Shown here: in pieces, positions 22,430 through 33,062 of the stretch
How positions within the stretch are numbered: the stretch's first letter is position 1
Layout of the letters: every line of letters starts with the position of its first letter
NCBI GenBank assembly: GCA_026075535.2
Contig: AP026542.1
Location: 2,108,001 to 2,172,000, forward strand
DNA length: 64,000 bases
Direction of reading: 5' to 3'
Origin: Tricholoma matsutake
Lineage: Eukaryota; Basidiomycota; Agaricomycetes; Agaricales; Tricholomataceae
The notes under the pieces: model-generated
What the model was told of the DNA's origin: nothing
The model's database searches: none
What the model saw: the letters and a program-made list of their open reading frames with translations, nothing else
Made by a program: the position numbers and the translations under genes

Positions 22430-23350
22430 GTTGTTTAATACATATTCTGGTTAATGGTGGTAATTGATTTACTTACCTCTTCATATTCATGCTTGCCAAG
22501 TCACTTAATGTATTTCAAGTTAATACCATCTTTTCTATTTATCCAAAGCTATTGTTATGATCTGAGAGACAGATGTAGGGCAAAATGGATGCAGGAAAAA
22601 TCTATGACCTGATGAAAGACAACTGTTACAATCTGAGACGTGTGAGAGAGACAGATGTAGGGTAAGGCAGATAAAGGGAAAATCTACGACCTGACAAAAG
22701 ACAACCACATGAGTAGAGCACAATATGTGCATGGAGCAAGCAAGCTGCATGGCAACCTATGAGGGCAGAATGGACTTGGATTCAGCTACACAAGTGCGGT
22801 GAGCTGCGCCTCCCTGAGCTTATGCATGTCCATAACTTCAAGGGGTGTTGCGTGCAAGATGAGCAAGCTAAGAACTAATGTGCAGGATTACAAGTTGCAA
22901 GTTGGTGTCAATCAACAGACTAAGGTATTACAAACAATACTATAGACTTAAATATGTGGAAATGGAACATAGATAGTACACTAAAGATAGCATGGAATGG
23001 AATAAGGAAGTAGAACATAATTTCATATAGTAAATCAAATAGAACAGAAATGTGCAAGACAACACAGATAACTATGAGGATATTGCCAAGTTGTGGGGAG
23101 GGCACAACCACAAGGGGAGTGCAGATCATCATGCACAAATTGGGAGAGTTACATGGAACATGGAGCAAGCATGCAGAACATGTGGAAGAAGTGAGGCATG
23201 CAAGAGGAACATGGACACCACATGGGTGCATGCATGTATGGCTGGATGTGGAACAAGATTTCAAGTTGGAAAGAAGTCAGAACAGGAAAATGAAGTGTAG
23301 AACCAAGGCATAATTGCAGTTATAACAGCTATTTACACATTGCCAGGGAT
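22430..23350. other. Gene-free stretch with a two-copy repeat
   Basis: Near 22559-22705 a block with GAGAGACAGATGTAGGG and GGAAAATCTAYGACCTGA occurs twice about 73 bp apart. A purine-rich sequence with repeated GGAACATGGA motifs fills 22960-23300. I see no gene. Confidence 0.5.
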
Positions 23351-23356
23351 GCAAAA

Positions 23357-25600
23357 TTATTGGTGCCCTCTGTTGGGAGCCCAACATACAACCTGGACAT
23401 TCCTGCCAATACCATAAGTGGCTGCTGGCCGCTGGACAGTTGTGACATAAGTGATAATATGGACAGGCTCAATAATACTAAGGTTGTTAGAGGGGAGTGC
23501 ATCAACAATTCGTACCATAAATCCAGGGTGGTGTATGAATGGTGCCTGCCTCTCCTCTTGTGTAGATAGTGATTGATGTGAGTGGACTCTTATGAAGGTG
23601 TGCATTATTCCCCCCAGTGGAAGTCTCCAAATGTTTTGAATGAATCCCATATCATGAGCCTGTGTCAATGGATTGTAGAACTTTATAGCACTGTTTCCTT
23701 TATGTGACTTTTCACAACTGAATGTGCACTCATCACAGTGCACCTGCAGAAGATGTTGGGCTTGTGGAGGGAGAATAATGGCATTTGGTGGATGGCATTT
23801 AGTGGATGGGGAAGATCAGAGAAAGCTTGGTACAATCTTCCTGTCTGGTAAAGATAATCAAGCAGACTATTATAATCTACTTTCAGAAGACAAGGTGCCT
23901 TTGCTAGAATATCTGCCACTTCTGTAGGCTGGAGAGGTACTGGATGGTCATCCATGGCCATGTCTTCTGGCTCAAGAATATCACATGATTCTTTTAAATG
24001 ATCTTCACTGTGCAATAAAGCATCTACATGTGCTTAATGACTCCTCTGACAGAGCATTGTAGGATCTAAATCCCCTGATCTTGGTATTAGCTATCAGTTT
24101 TTAGCAAGATAATTGAAACACATACAGAGATGATAATTGGTGTTCATTTTTTGCAACTTTCCATTCATTCGTTCACCTGGAAACTCACTAAAAGATGCCA
24201 AAGGACCCCAATATTTGAGAACAGCACCATTATGCATTGCATAATGATGGTTTAGCTCAAATGGACAATGTGGAAAAAGTTGTTGAATAGCAGCTTGATA
24301 TTGAATATAATGCTGAGTATAAGCATCAGCATCAGCATTGGAGGTTTTATATGCAGCTCCAATATTTTTTGCTGCAACAACATGATAGAAGCAGTAGAAG
24401 TGCTGGTGGAAATTTGTGGCAGCAGTCATATACCAGAATTCAGGAATAATGAGGGGAAAGATACATGTGAAGAAGGTGAGATATTTCCAAGCTTTGAGCT
24501 TGCCATGGCTTGGTTCACCATGATTGGTTGGTGGTTGTTGTATCCATGTTGGAAGAGTAATATCATGAATACAATTTCTCATTGCCTGTAGCTCAATTTC
24601 TGTGAAGCTAAAAGGCAAAGGGTCAACAGGAATATAGTTATCATCATTGACATTGAAGTCATATGCATAGGGATTTGTGTGGCTCTGTGTGGCTGTAGGT
24701 GTTGATGAGGATGAGGATGACTCAGATAATTCAGAAAAAGATGGTGAGGGAGACATAGGTGGTGGTGTATGTTGCATTTCCATTGCAGCCTCAAGATTAT
24801 GTTCAGCTGCTTCTTGAAGAAGGTCATCCAACTCTTCAGCAGAATCTGATACATCTGCTTCACTCCAATGCTCATCCTGTTCCACCTCTTTAGTTTTTTG
24901 GATTTCATCCTCATCCCCTCCAATTCCCCAGAGTGCACAAAGATGATGCTGTAGAATACCCTCAAGCAAGTTATGCATAAAACCTAGTACAACATGTTTG
25001 ACTGGGTCACAATATGGAAGATTATGCAGTGGGGTCCACCGCACACCTGTTGTCTTTTGCACAGAATTTCAACCAGCTTTGGTTGTCTGATGTAACCATG
25101 CCTCTGCCTGTGCTCGCACTTGTGCACCATTATGGAGTTCCCAAGATTGAATATTGAGATCCTCTAGCTGATCACTGGTACAGAAGCAGAAAGAACAGAA
25201 TATTGTGGCACTATGTTGCAAAAAGCCAGTAGCCTTGCGACTTCCCTCAAGATCAGCAATCACAGGTGCAATTTTTGCTTTCACAGAGATGCCATCAGGA
25301 TGTCTGTATGATGAAAGAGCAACCCCAACAATAGAGAGAGTCACAGAAATAATAAGTTGAAATCCTTGTAGAATTTTGTTGGTGATAGAACGACTCACAC
25401 CAGCTCTATTGTGGAGCCAGATGACAAGGAGACAGATCATCTTTGTGATAAGTACTGTAGAAAAGTTGATATCTGCATAATTAGTATATTAGTCTGGATC
25501 TAACAATAACAACCTAGCACTTACCTGTGGGAGAATTAGAAGCTCTAGAATGTTTTGGTGATGGGCTTGGGGATGATGATCGCTGCTTTCCCTTTGCCAG
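23357..25600 (-). pseudogene. CACTA (TNP2-type) transposase, decayed
   Basis: On the minus strand, a segment at 25440-25069 carries IAPVIADLEGSRKATGF and an FCSFCFC cysteine group. It is followed by the longest open segment (25062-24094) with WTPLHNLPYCDPVKHVVLGF, HNLLEGILQHH and FPGERMNGKLQKMN. Downstream come segments near 24015-23680 and 23743-23357 with GNSAIKFYNPL, DMGFIQNIWRLPLGG and SNNLSIIEPVHIITYVT, ending in VVCWAPNRGHQ. These match, from memory, the order of fungal En/Spm-like transposases. An acidic, Ser-rich insert (SELSESSSSSSTPT) lies in the middle. Frame changes and stops between segments indicate decay beyond intron removal. Terminal CACTA repeats were not found. Confidence 0.75.
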
Positions 25601-25609
25601 TTGTGACAC

Positions 25610-27175
25610 AGGCCATTTATCTTTATCCTGTTTCTCATGCTTCAAATGGGTAGAACCATCAACATACTGTCCTGGCTATTTAACATCATTGATGAAGATG
25701 GGTTTTGTGCAGCAAATTGTACAGTTACATATGACTGGAGGCATGGTGAACTTTCTCGAAGGAAAAGAGAGGAAAAAAATGATAGCTGTTTTGGACCATT
25801 TTAATAGAGACATCAAAATTTGTTGCTATTGTAACTGATGTACATCCTCTACCATGCCAGTCTGATGCCAGTAACCATGGTTACCCTCATGAACCAATTG
25901 ATTTAAACAGTTTGTTCTTAAGAGAATGCATCAATCAAGCATCAATCTCAATTTGGTAGGATTATGTAATGAGGTGTCAACTGTGAGTAAACCATGAGTA
26001 AACCATGAGTCAACTATGAGTCAACTACGAGTCAACTGCCTCAGAACTTGCCCGCTGTGTCAGTATATTCTCTTCCAATTCCTGAAGGAATCATTTGATG
26101 CCTGTATAATCTTTTATATCAGTGGGATGTTCCTACCAGCACACTCGTTCGCTCGCTGCTTCTACAAGTCAAGGATGAGATGGAGTCAGGCCCTTCTTCA
26201 TACAGGTTTGCACCTAATCACCAATTATCTAGTCAGGAAGGGCTACCACTGGAGGTACTTGGGATGTTGAGCCAAGGACAGCCTTCTGGCAGTGCAAATC
26301 AGGTTCATATGAGGCCGCATTCTCTGGATTGCAACTACCATTGCACAGCTTGTTGCTGATAGACACCATTTCACTCCACATCCCTGTATTGATGGTGACT
26401 GAATCATTCTTCATCTTGGTATGTTAGCATTTGGGTAACTGGCATTCATTCTAACATGATATTGGTGTTCTAGCTGTTTCACTGCACCCTCTCACAGTTC
26501 TCACAGAGGCTATCAGCACCAGTGTCTCAGAAGGACGCTGGTAGCAGCATTTCCTCATGATGGTTACTCAATGGCTGCAGACCCAGACAGCTTTGAGGAT
26601 GACTGTCAGTCTGATGATGGTGTCCTGTCTGGTGAGGATGGTGATGACAGTGATGATTTAGAGGAAGTACAGTCTCTTCTCACCTCTATTCAGAGCACCT
26701 GAGCAGAGCAGAGGATTTGCAACACTATGGGTAATGAGCCTGCTGCAGTAAGCTCCTGCCTTTCACTATCAAATACAGCTGAGCTCATCATTCTCTGATA
26801 TATAGTCACTGCCTTCTCCATCTGGGATTGCCACTGCTACAAATGCTGTTACAACTGCTGAAGTTATTTTGTCTGCATCACTTCAAACAGTGTCTCAAGA
26901 CCGATCACTCACTGATATTATGAGTTTTCTTCCCCCAGCAATTTGGTTATTGCCTTGGTCAGCTCCACCAGCACCTAATGCAAATTCTTACACAGTGGAC
27001 AATTTTGATTCAAAGGTTTATCGTGAAGCAGCTAGACCAAATTTCTCTGCAAGGCTGCAAGTTCATGGGAGGAATGTCACTGAAATGGCATCAATTCTTG
27101 ATGCAAAACTAGCTATAGCTGTGGAAGTAGGGACTGCTGTGGATGGCCATGATCTGGATGACCATCTGTGAATAC
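25610..27175 (+). other. Unassigned region with short acidic and hypothetical ORFs
   Basis: An acidic 43-codon ORF at 26571-26702 (ADPDSFEDDCQSDDG) and a 100-codon ORF at 26869-27171 (FDSKVYREAARPNF) are the only candidates. Acidic tails like the first occur in repetitive Agaricomycete genes, but neither is recognised with confidence. Between them lies unremarkable sequence. Confidence 0.25.
25976..26057 (-). repeat. GTTGACTC subterminal repeat, inverted copy
   Basis: The complement begins CAGCGGGCAAGTTC and continues AGGCAGTTGACTCG, TTGACTCATAG and two GGTTTACTCAT units. It matches the end at 12887-12950 in opposite orientation. The 8-bp flanks of the two ends differ (TCATCACA versus TGTCAGTA), so they are probably separate insertions. 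Confidence 0.55.
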
Positions 27176-27375
27176 CATATATGGATGGATGGCAATGGAT
27201 ATGGATATCACATGGGTGGTATCCATGGATGAATAGATGGTTACTATAAATATATGAGTAAATATGCATAAGGTGGGTAACACTGGATAATCCCATCATG
27301 GGTATGGGTTTGGGATTGCTGAACACCATACCCTTACCCACAGTGTTACAGGTATCACAGGTACTGGCACCTGAC
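27175..27375. mobile_element. Decayed hAT-like fragment with GGGTA/TACCC motifs
   Basis: Repeated ATCCATGGAT, GGGTAACACTG/CAGTGTTAC and CCCTTACCC motifs occur in both orientations, as in the termini at 10.3 and 39.2 kb. Similar ATCCATGGAT-rich sequence occurs at 38510-38575. No target duplication was seen. Confidence 0.3.
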
Positions 27376-27387
27376 CTTCCCACAATA

Positions 27388-27440
27388 CAAGCCTAAGAAT
27401 AGTGAGGCATCCTGTGTCTGCCTCACTATTCCTAGGCTTG
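27388..27440. repeat. 22-bp-arm hairpin
   Basis: CAAGCCTAAGAATAGTGAGG pairs with CCTCACTATTCCTAGGCTTG, with a single mismatch over 22 bp and a 9-nt loop. It is compact and isolated. It might be the core of a very small foldback element. Confidence 0.85.
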
Positions 27441-27649
27441 ATTGTATCAAAACCCTACCACCAGTTCTCATGCCAATCACCACCTGATCACTGTTCCCAT
27501 GGTTGATCAACACATGCCACAGCCTTGGCTAGTGTCATGCTCATCATCCCTGATGTTGAGCATGCTATTCCACTCATTCCTAGCCCTTTTCCTTTGCTTT
27601 TTTTTGGTAGATAACACTTATGTATATATAGTGTTAATAAACAGTGGTT

Positions 27650-27900
27650 TATGAGTCCTTAATGGAGGTAAGACTCATTCTTCAAACCCAGAATCAATGA
27701 AAAATTCAGTGTGACCATTTTTCCATGTCTGTTTTCCCCATGGTCAGTAATTTTCAGCAACCATTACAAAAATTACTGACTTTACTAACCATGGGAGTCA
27801 AAAATTTATAGTGATGTTATACATCAGTTTTTTGAGCTGAGTTTCAAAATGACATGTATGTAGTGATGGGACCATCCATATATGGAATATAGTGATGTCC
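27650..27900 (+). repeat. Dispersed repeat, inverted copy at 52.8 kb
   Basis: The stretch shares GAATCAATGAAAAATTCAGT, TTACTGACTTTACTAACCAT and surrounding sequence with 52800-52965 in opposite orientation. It contains an internal inverted repeat around AAAATTACTG. A following ATGGAATATAGTGATGT motif recurs near 29647. Confidence 0.65.
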
Positions 27901-28728
27901 AATAGCGAGGGTATGTATCATTGTTTCCTCATGTGGTGGCATATGAAATAGGACAAACAGCACCCTCGACAACCCAAAGGGTCAGTCAGAGGGGCCCATG
28001 AAATTTGTATTCTCAAGGTACACCTCCATAATCTAATGTCACTAGTGGTGGGACAGGTGGGAGTTCAAAAATACAAGTGATTGCTATACCATGATGAGAC
28101 TATGAGAGTCAGAGTCAGAGAGACTAGAACTAGAAGAAACACTTACCTAGGAGAGAGTGAGGGGCAGAGAGATCCTGAGACAGGAATGTCTCTGTGGCTC
28201 ACACTTCTCGCTAGGAATAGGGGCATAGCACATGATGTAGTTCAAGCAGAAGATTCAGCATGAATCTTCAGACACAAGGCCAGCCTCATAATTCCTCCTT
28301 TCTGAAATATAGTTAGAAATTCTTTGCAAAATATTATATTTGAGACTAAATTTCTACAAACAGAAATTCAAAAAATTACCCATTAGAAATATACTTTGAA
28401 AATCAATATTTCTGGTTAAATTTCTCATGACATTTCAGTGTAGATACTGGAAGTATTTTTGTAAGGTAATGTTTAACTTATCAATTGCCTGAAAGGCTTT
28501 CAGAAATTAGATCAGAAAGTTCTGGTCATGCTTTCTGATCCATAAAAGAATTTCTTTCTGGTTGGTCAAAGTCTGTGTGAAAGTGTGACTTTCACAAAGA
28601 CTTTCAACAAGCCTTTCAGCAGCTGTTCAGTTTAACATTCTGGGAGCTGAGGGGCTGGCTTTCAATCTGCAGAAATAGATTCAGAAAGGCTAGCTTTTAA
28701 CCCTGTGATTGGTATAGTGAAAGTAATA
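27900..28728. other. Gene-free stretch
   Basis: It contains GAGAGTCAGAGTCAGAGAG-type purine repeats near 28100 and short TTTCTGA/TCAGAAA inverted motifs near 28480-28680. No coding sequence is recognised. Confidence 0.4.
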
Positions 28729-29570
28729 ATTTCACATCAGGTTTTCAAGATCACGAAAGGCAAACATTCTAGTAGAGATTTCACCACCTAGAAATATTAA
28801 ATTTCAAATTTGTGAATGGCAGTATCCACTAGAGCCTTCCCATGCCTGACCTTGCCCACTGCAAGTGGGCAACATGTGCCCATCCTGTGGGCAGTTGTGG
28901 GAACTGTATTAGGGCACTTTATATGAGCAATCTGCAGGTATCATCCTAGTCTGTAGTGAAACCTTATGAGGAGGATGGGGCATACCCGGTATGTTCCCTG
29001 CTCATTTGCAAAAATGACAGCTGAGGGACTGGCCCAACATGAGGGGTTGAAGAACGAGGATTGCAAGTAGGGAATGTGCCTCGACCCTGAGACAATGTCG
29101 TCTTACAAGCAAATTTGAAGAAACAAGCCAGAAACAAAGAAAATGCAGGAATGTTATTTCCAATGAGCTCGAGGGTTTCAAAGCAGAAGGTGAATAGAGG
29201 GACGAAGGCTACAGAAGTAGGGAGGTGGAGAATCAGTATAAGGCAAGGTTACTGGAGTCGCTCAGGGCGGAGTTTCAAATTTATGGACCAAGTTTTTGCC
29301 ACAGACTAGGATGATACCTGGAGATTACTCATATAAAGTGCTCTTATAATTAGTATCTTCCAAGCAATGTGCAGCTGTTCTATCATTCTGCGATTGAGAT
29401 GGGTCAGACAGAAATTTTAAATCTAAATAATAATATGGTTCCCACAACTGCCCATGGGATGGGCACTAGTGGGCACTGCCTTTCATGAATTTGAAATTTA
29501 ATATTTCAAGGTAGTGAAATCTCTATTAGAATGTCTGCCTTTCGCAGTCTTGAAAACCTGATGTGAAATT
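28729..29570. mobile_element. Foldback element with long inverted arms
   Basis: The left arm (28729-28954) and right arm (29301-29570) are inverted copies: AATTTCACATCAGGTTTTCA against its complement, GAAATATTAAATTTCAAATT, GGGCAGTTGTGGGAAC and GGTATCATCCTAGTCTGT. The right arm carries an extra AT-rich segment of about 92 bp (roughly 29343-29435), and the left arm an extra GC-rich segment near 28835-28890. The 346-bp spacer has no recognisable domain. This is the architecture of foldback or MITE-like DNA elements. Confidence 0.8.
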
Positions 29571-29667
29571 ATCTATATATACCACTCCGATCAGTTTGAG
29601 CGGAGTTCAAAAATGACATTGGGAGAGTCATGTGACTTACCATAAATGGAATATAGTGATGTTATAT

Positions 29668-30013
29668 TTGAATTTAAACTTAGGTTTACTTAAGACTAAT
29701 CACTGCAAAGGCAACATCTGGCAATGATGGCCCGCACCTTCGTGTACCTGTTTGAGCTTCCGCAGCTCCCCCTCTTGGTATTCTTTCCACAAGCTTGTCA
29801 GCTCTGTGCATACTTTCTTTTGCTTACATGTTATCTCCTATGATGACATCTGTCTCACAAGTGGTATATAGTCTTATCCATTGCACAAGAGTTTCCTTGT
29901 TGCCTCCTTCAACTCTCAACTCTCGTGCCTTGGGTAGGTTCCTTTTTCTTAGTTTTAGTTGTCTCCTTTATCTCACAACTCTCATGTTTAGTAGTCATCC
30001 TGGTTGCTTTAAC
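29668..30013 (+). repeat. Left direct terminal repeat
   Basis: It aligns over its whole length with the right repeat, with differences at scattered transitions. It ends about 115 bp before the gag-like ORF. Confidence 0.85.
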
Positions 30014-30129
30014 ATAATTCATTCTTCACATCCATGATTGTGTCATGTCAGAGCATGGTGAGACACCCATGAGTAGCATCACCCAACTGTCACAAGACTC
30101 AGGAGGAGACTTATGGGCTCCAGAATGAA

Positions 30130-31260
30130 GTGGTTAGCAAATGCATCCAAATTGTCCAACAATTCAGAGCGGGCGAGATTTTGAAACCCAAAGCATCAAT
30201 ATTACTCTTCCAAGCCATTCCTCAAGGACAATTGGAAGAAAGTGCCTTCATCACTGCCTATGGAGCCTACATGGGCATCCTCGACAACTTCAAACATTAT
30301 CAAGACAATGCAGCCCAATCAGGGAGACAGAGAGTGTCAGCTCTCATTGACCTTGACCATGCTACCAGTGATGCGCCAGAACAAGGAGCTCCCATTGCTA
30401 GCCTGGCTAAGCAAGCCCATTCACCTGGATCTGACTCAGATGATGGAGGAGAATATAAGAGACAAACACATTTCAACTATGAAGCATTCATTGCCTTGGA
30501 ATGAACCAGGTGATTCCGAAGCGCAATGGACAATGGAGCTTTTGCCATCCTTACAGAAAACCCAGTCTCTCCTCAAGAATTTCTCTAAGGATGTCAAACG
30601 AGCTCGAGCCAATTTACTCAACTGTGGAAGAAGTTATCCCCAATTCCCTCAGTCAGAATGGCTCAACCTCCTTGCTGGAAACTCCATTGACCTCGACCAC
30701 GTCTTTTCAAACATTTATTCCATTATGCAAGACTGGGAATCAGTTTCGATCGGGAAAAACCTCAAATTGCTTCATGGTTCCTCGGTCCCTGCAAAAACAG
30801 TCAAAACTCATGGTGACTGGGTCATCGCTTGGGAAGCACTTGTTGACGCCACCCAGTTTGTCTTCAGGCATCACAAACTCGAACTCCAACTGTACAGATG
30901 GCATATCCAACAATACTTTGCATCCATACCTCCCCAGTTCCATTCCCATGCTATCAACTATGACTGAGCAGTCCGGATCCAAGTCGTACAAAGGAGAGAC
31001 TTGGAACTCACAGATTTTGCTGAAATCTCTGACCTCCAAATCCAGTGGATCAACATTCCAAGTACCACTACTGCAATGTCTGTCTGATCCTCCAACTTTA
31101 GACTACAACAAGCACCAAGACAGAGATTCCATGATGCTTGCCAACAATGGAATGACAGAAAGTGCCCTAACACTGCAGCTTTTTGTAACTATGCACATGT
31201 CTGTATCGACTGTTGGAGTGGCTCCCACATTGAAAAAGAGTGTATGACTGCACCCAAAAA
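30130..31260 (+). pseudogene. gag-like ORF of the tyrosine-recombinase element
   Basis: An opening segment (SAFITAYGAYMGILDNFKHY) passes through frame changes into a long block with RARANLLNCGRSYPQFPQSEW, THGDWVIAWEALVDATQFVF and LYRWHIQQYFASIPPQFHSH. The block ends in a Cys-rich segment near 31100-31245 (RKCPNTAAFCNYAHVCIDCW, then a GSHIEKEC motif) that resembles the zinc-binding tail of basidiomycete DIRS/Ngaro gag-like proteins. Two TGA stops in the main block lie where Arg would fit. The role would be RNA binding and particle formation. Confidence 0.65.
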
Positions 31261-31474
31261 ATAGGCTTTCACAGCGATTGGAGTCGAGGCCTAAATATGC
31301 TCAGGATTTTGGCTGGCAAGAGAATGAACCAATCTGTGTTACCACAGCTACTGTTACTGAAACTGCTGATTCACTTCCAAGACCTCCTGAAAATGAACTT
31401 AATACTCTACTATTCATGCTTACCCTGATCTCTTTTGCATCACTACCCCTGTTAATGTCGAATGCTTTCATGCC

Positions 31475-33000
31475 TTGTTATCCTCACACCCAAACTGGCT
31501 GCTTGTTGTGTCCATTTGCCAAGGTCTTCAAGAAGGCTTCTGGCCATGGGCTAAAACAGAGCATGTACATCCTCCATCCATAGTCAACAATGCATCTCTT
31601 CAAAAAATCAAGAATCCTGAGCATTTAGCCTTTATACACGAGCAGCATGATGAGGAAATAGCCTTAGGTCGCTTCTCAGATGCATTTACACCATTATTAC
31701 CTGGAATGACAACTGTTCCAATGTGGGTTGTCCCTAAACCACATTCAGACAAACTGCAGATGGTCGTTGATCACTCATCTGGAGATTTCTCTCCAAATTC
31801 ATATATATCATCGAATGATGCACACACCCTTCATGTGTTGTGCACTGCACTTCTCAATGTTCACACGCAATATGGGGATATCCCCCTCATCTTATTCAAA
31901 ACTGATGTATCTCAAGCCTATTGATGACTTCCAATGCACTTCCTTTGGCAGCTATACCAGGTTGTCACCATTGACAGTAATCACCATGTGGACAATAACA
32001 ATGACTTTGGCAATAGAGGAGCAGGCCAAATCTGGGTTACCTTTTTCGGTCTAATACTATGGATTGCAGTTTTTGTCAGACATATCCTTGACCTCTTCAC
32101 TTACGTCGATGACTCATTCTCTTGGGATTTTGCCAATAACCTCGCCTATTATCCACCTTATCACAAGTTCTTACCTGACAAACAAACCAAATTACTTCTC
32201 CTTTTCAATGAAATTAGTGTTCCTCATGATGAAAGAAAGCAAATATTTGGTGCACCTCTTACTATTATTGGTCTTGATGTTAATCCCAATGCTATGACCA
32301 TCACGATGCCGCCAGATGCATGCTGTGACCTTATTGCTGCAATTCATTCATTTGCAAACACCCATCAATGTTGCACACTTAGAGACTTTGAACGTCTTGC
32401 AGGCTGGGTTAACTGGGTACTTAACACTTATCCATTACTCTGTCCTGGACTCTCCTGCCTATATGAGAAGATGTTCCATTGAGGTTCGGAGCCATTCCAG
32501 CAGCTATCTGTTAGTGTGGCTATCTCCAATGAGCTACATTGGCTTGCCAACCATATTGACAGATCGGACAGCATCCACATTATCAAATCCCAAGACTGGT
32601 CTAGATCAGATGTGGATGACATGTACCTTTCAGATGCCTGTCCATCAGGCATGAGTTACTGGTCACCGAAAGCCTGTCAGGGTTCTCTATGTCTGATACC
32701 TCCGTCCACCCATAATGGCATTTTCTTCTTTGAGGCATTGTCAGTGCTGTCGGCTTTCCATCATGTATGTGAACATGCATCTCCAAAGCCTTCCCATCTT
32801 GCTATTCTTCCTGATAACAGCAACACGTTCAACATGTTCAACTCGCTGTATGCTTTACCTGCATACAACCTCATTCTCATCACAGCCATCGACTTAATGA
32901 TCAGTGCCAATATTCAGCTCCGCATTTTTCACATTCCTCGAGCTGAAAACCAAGTCGCTGATGTGCTCTCACATTTCTTGATAATGATTCTGCTTGTGTA
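31475..33000 (+). pseudogene. Reverse transcriptase and RNase H of the tyrosine-recombinase element
   Basis: RT motifs run from EEIALGRFSDAF and VPMWVVPKPHSDKLQMVVDH through FKTDVSQAY, a double TGA where relatives have RR, LPMHFLWQLYQVVTID, and the catalytic YVDD near 32103. RNase H follows after another TGA near 32480, with LSDACPSGMSYWSPK near 32630 and FHIPRAENQVADVLS near 32930. All the stops noted are consistent with CGA-to-TGA. The gene would copy the element RNA into DNA; this copy cannot be translated through. Confidence 0.85.
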
Positions 33001-33062
33001 TTACAACCTGGATTATTCATCCAAAGATTTTCACCCCCTCAATTCTCACAGGGGGCAGCAGA

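Noticed and set aside
12887..26057. One 13-kb element bounded by the inverted GTTGACTC ends
   Set aside because: The flanking octamers TCATCACA and TGTCAGTA do not match; kept only as a finding to check.
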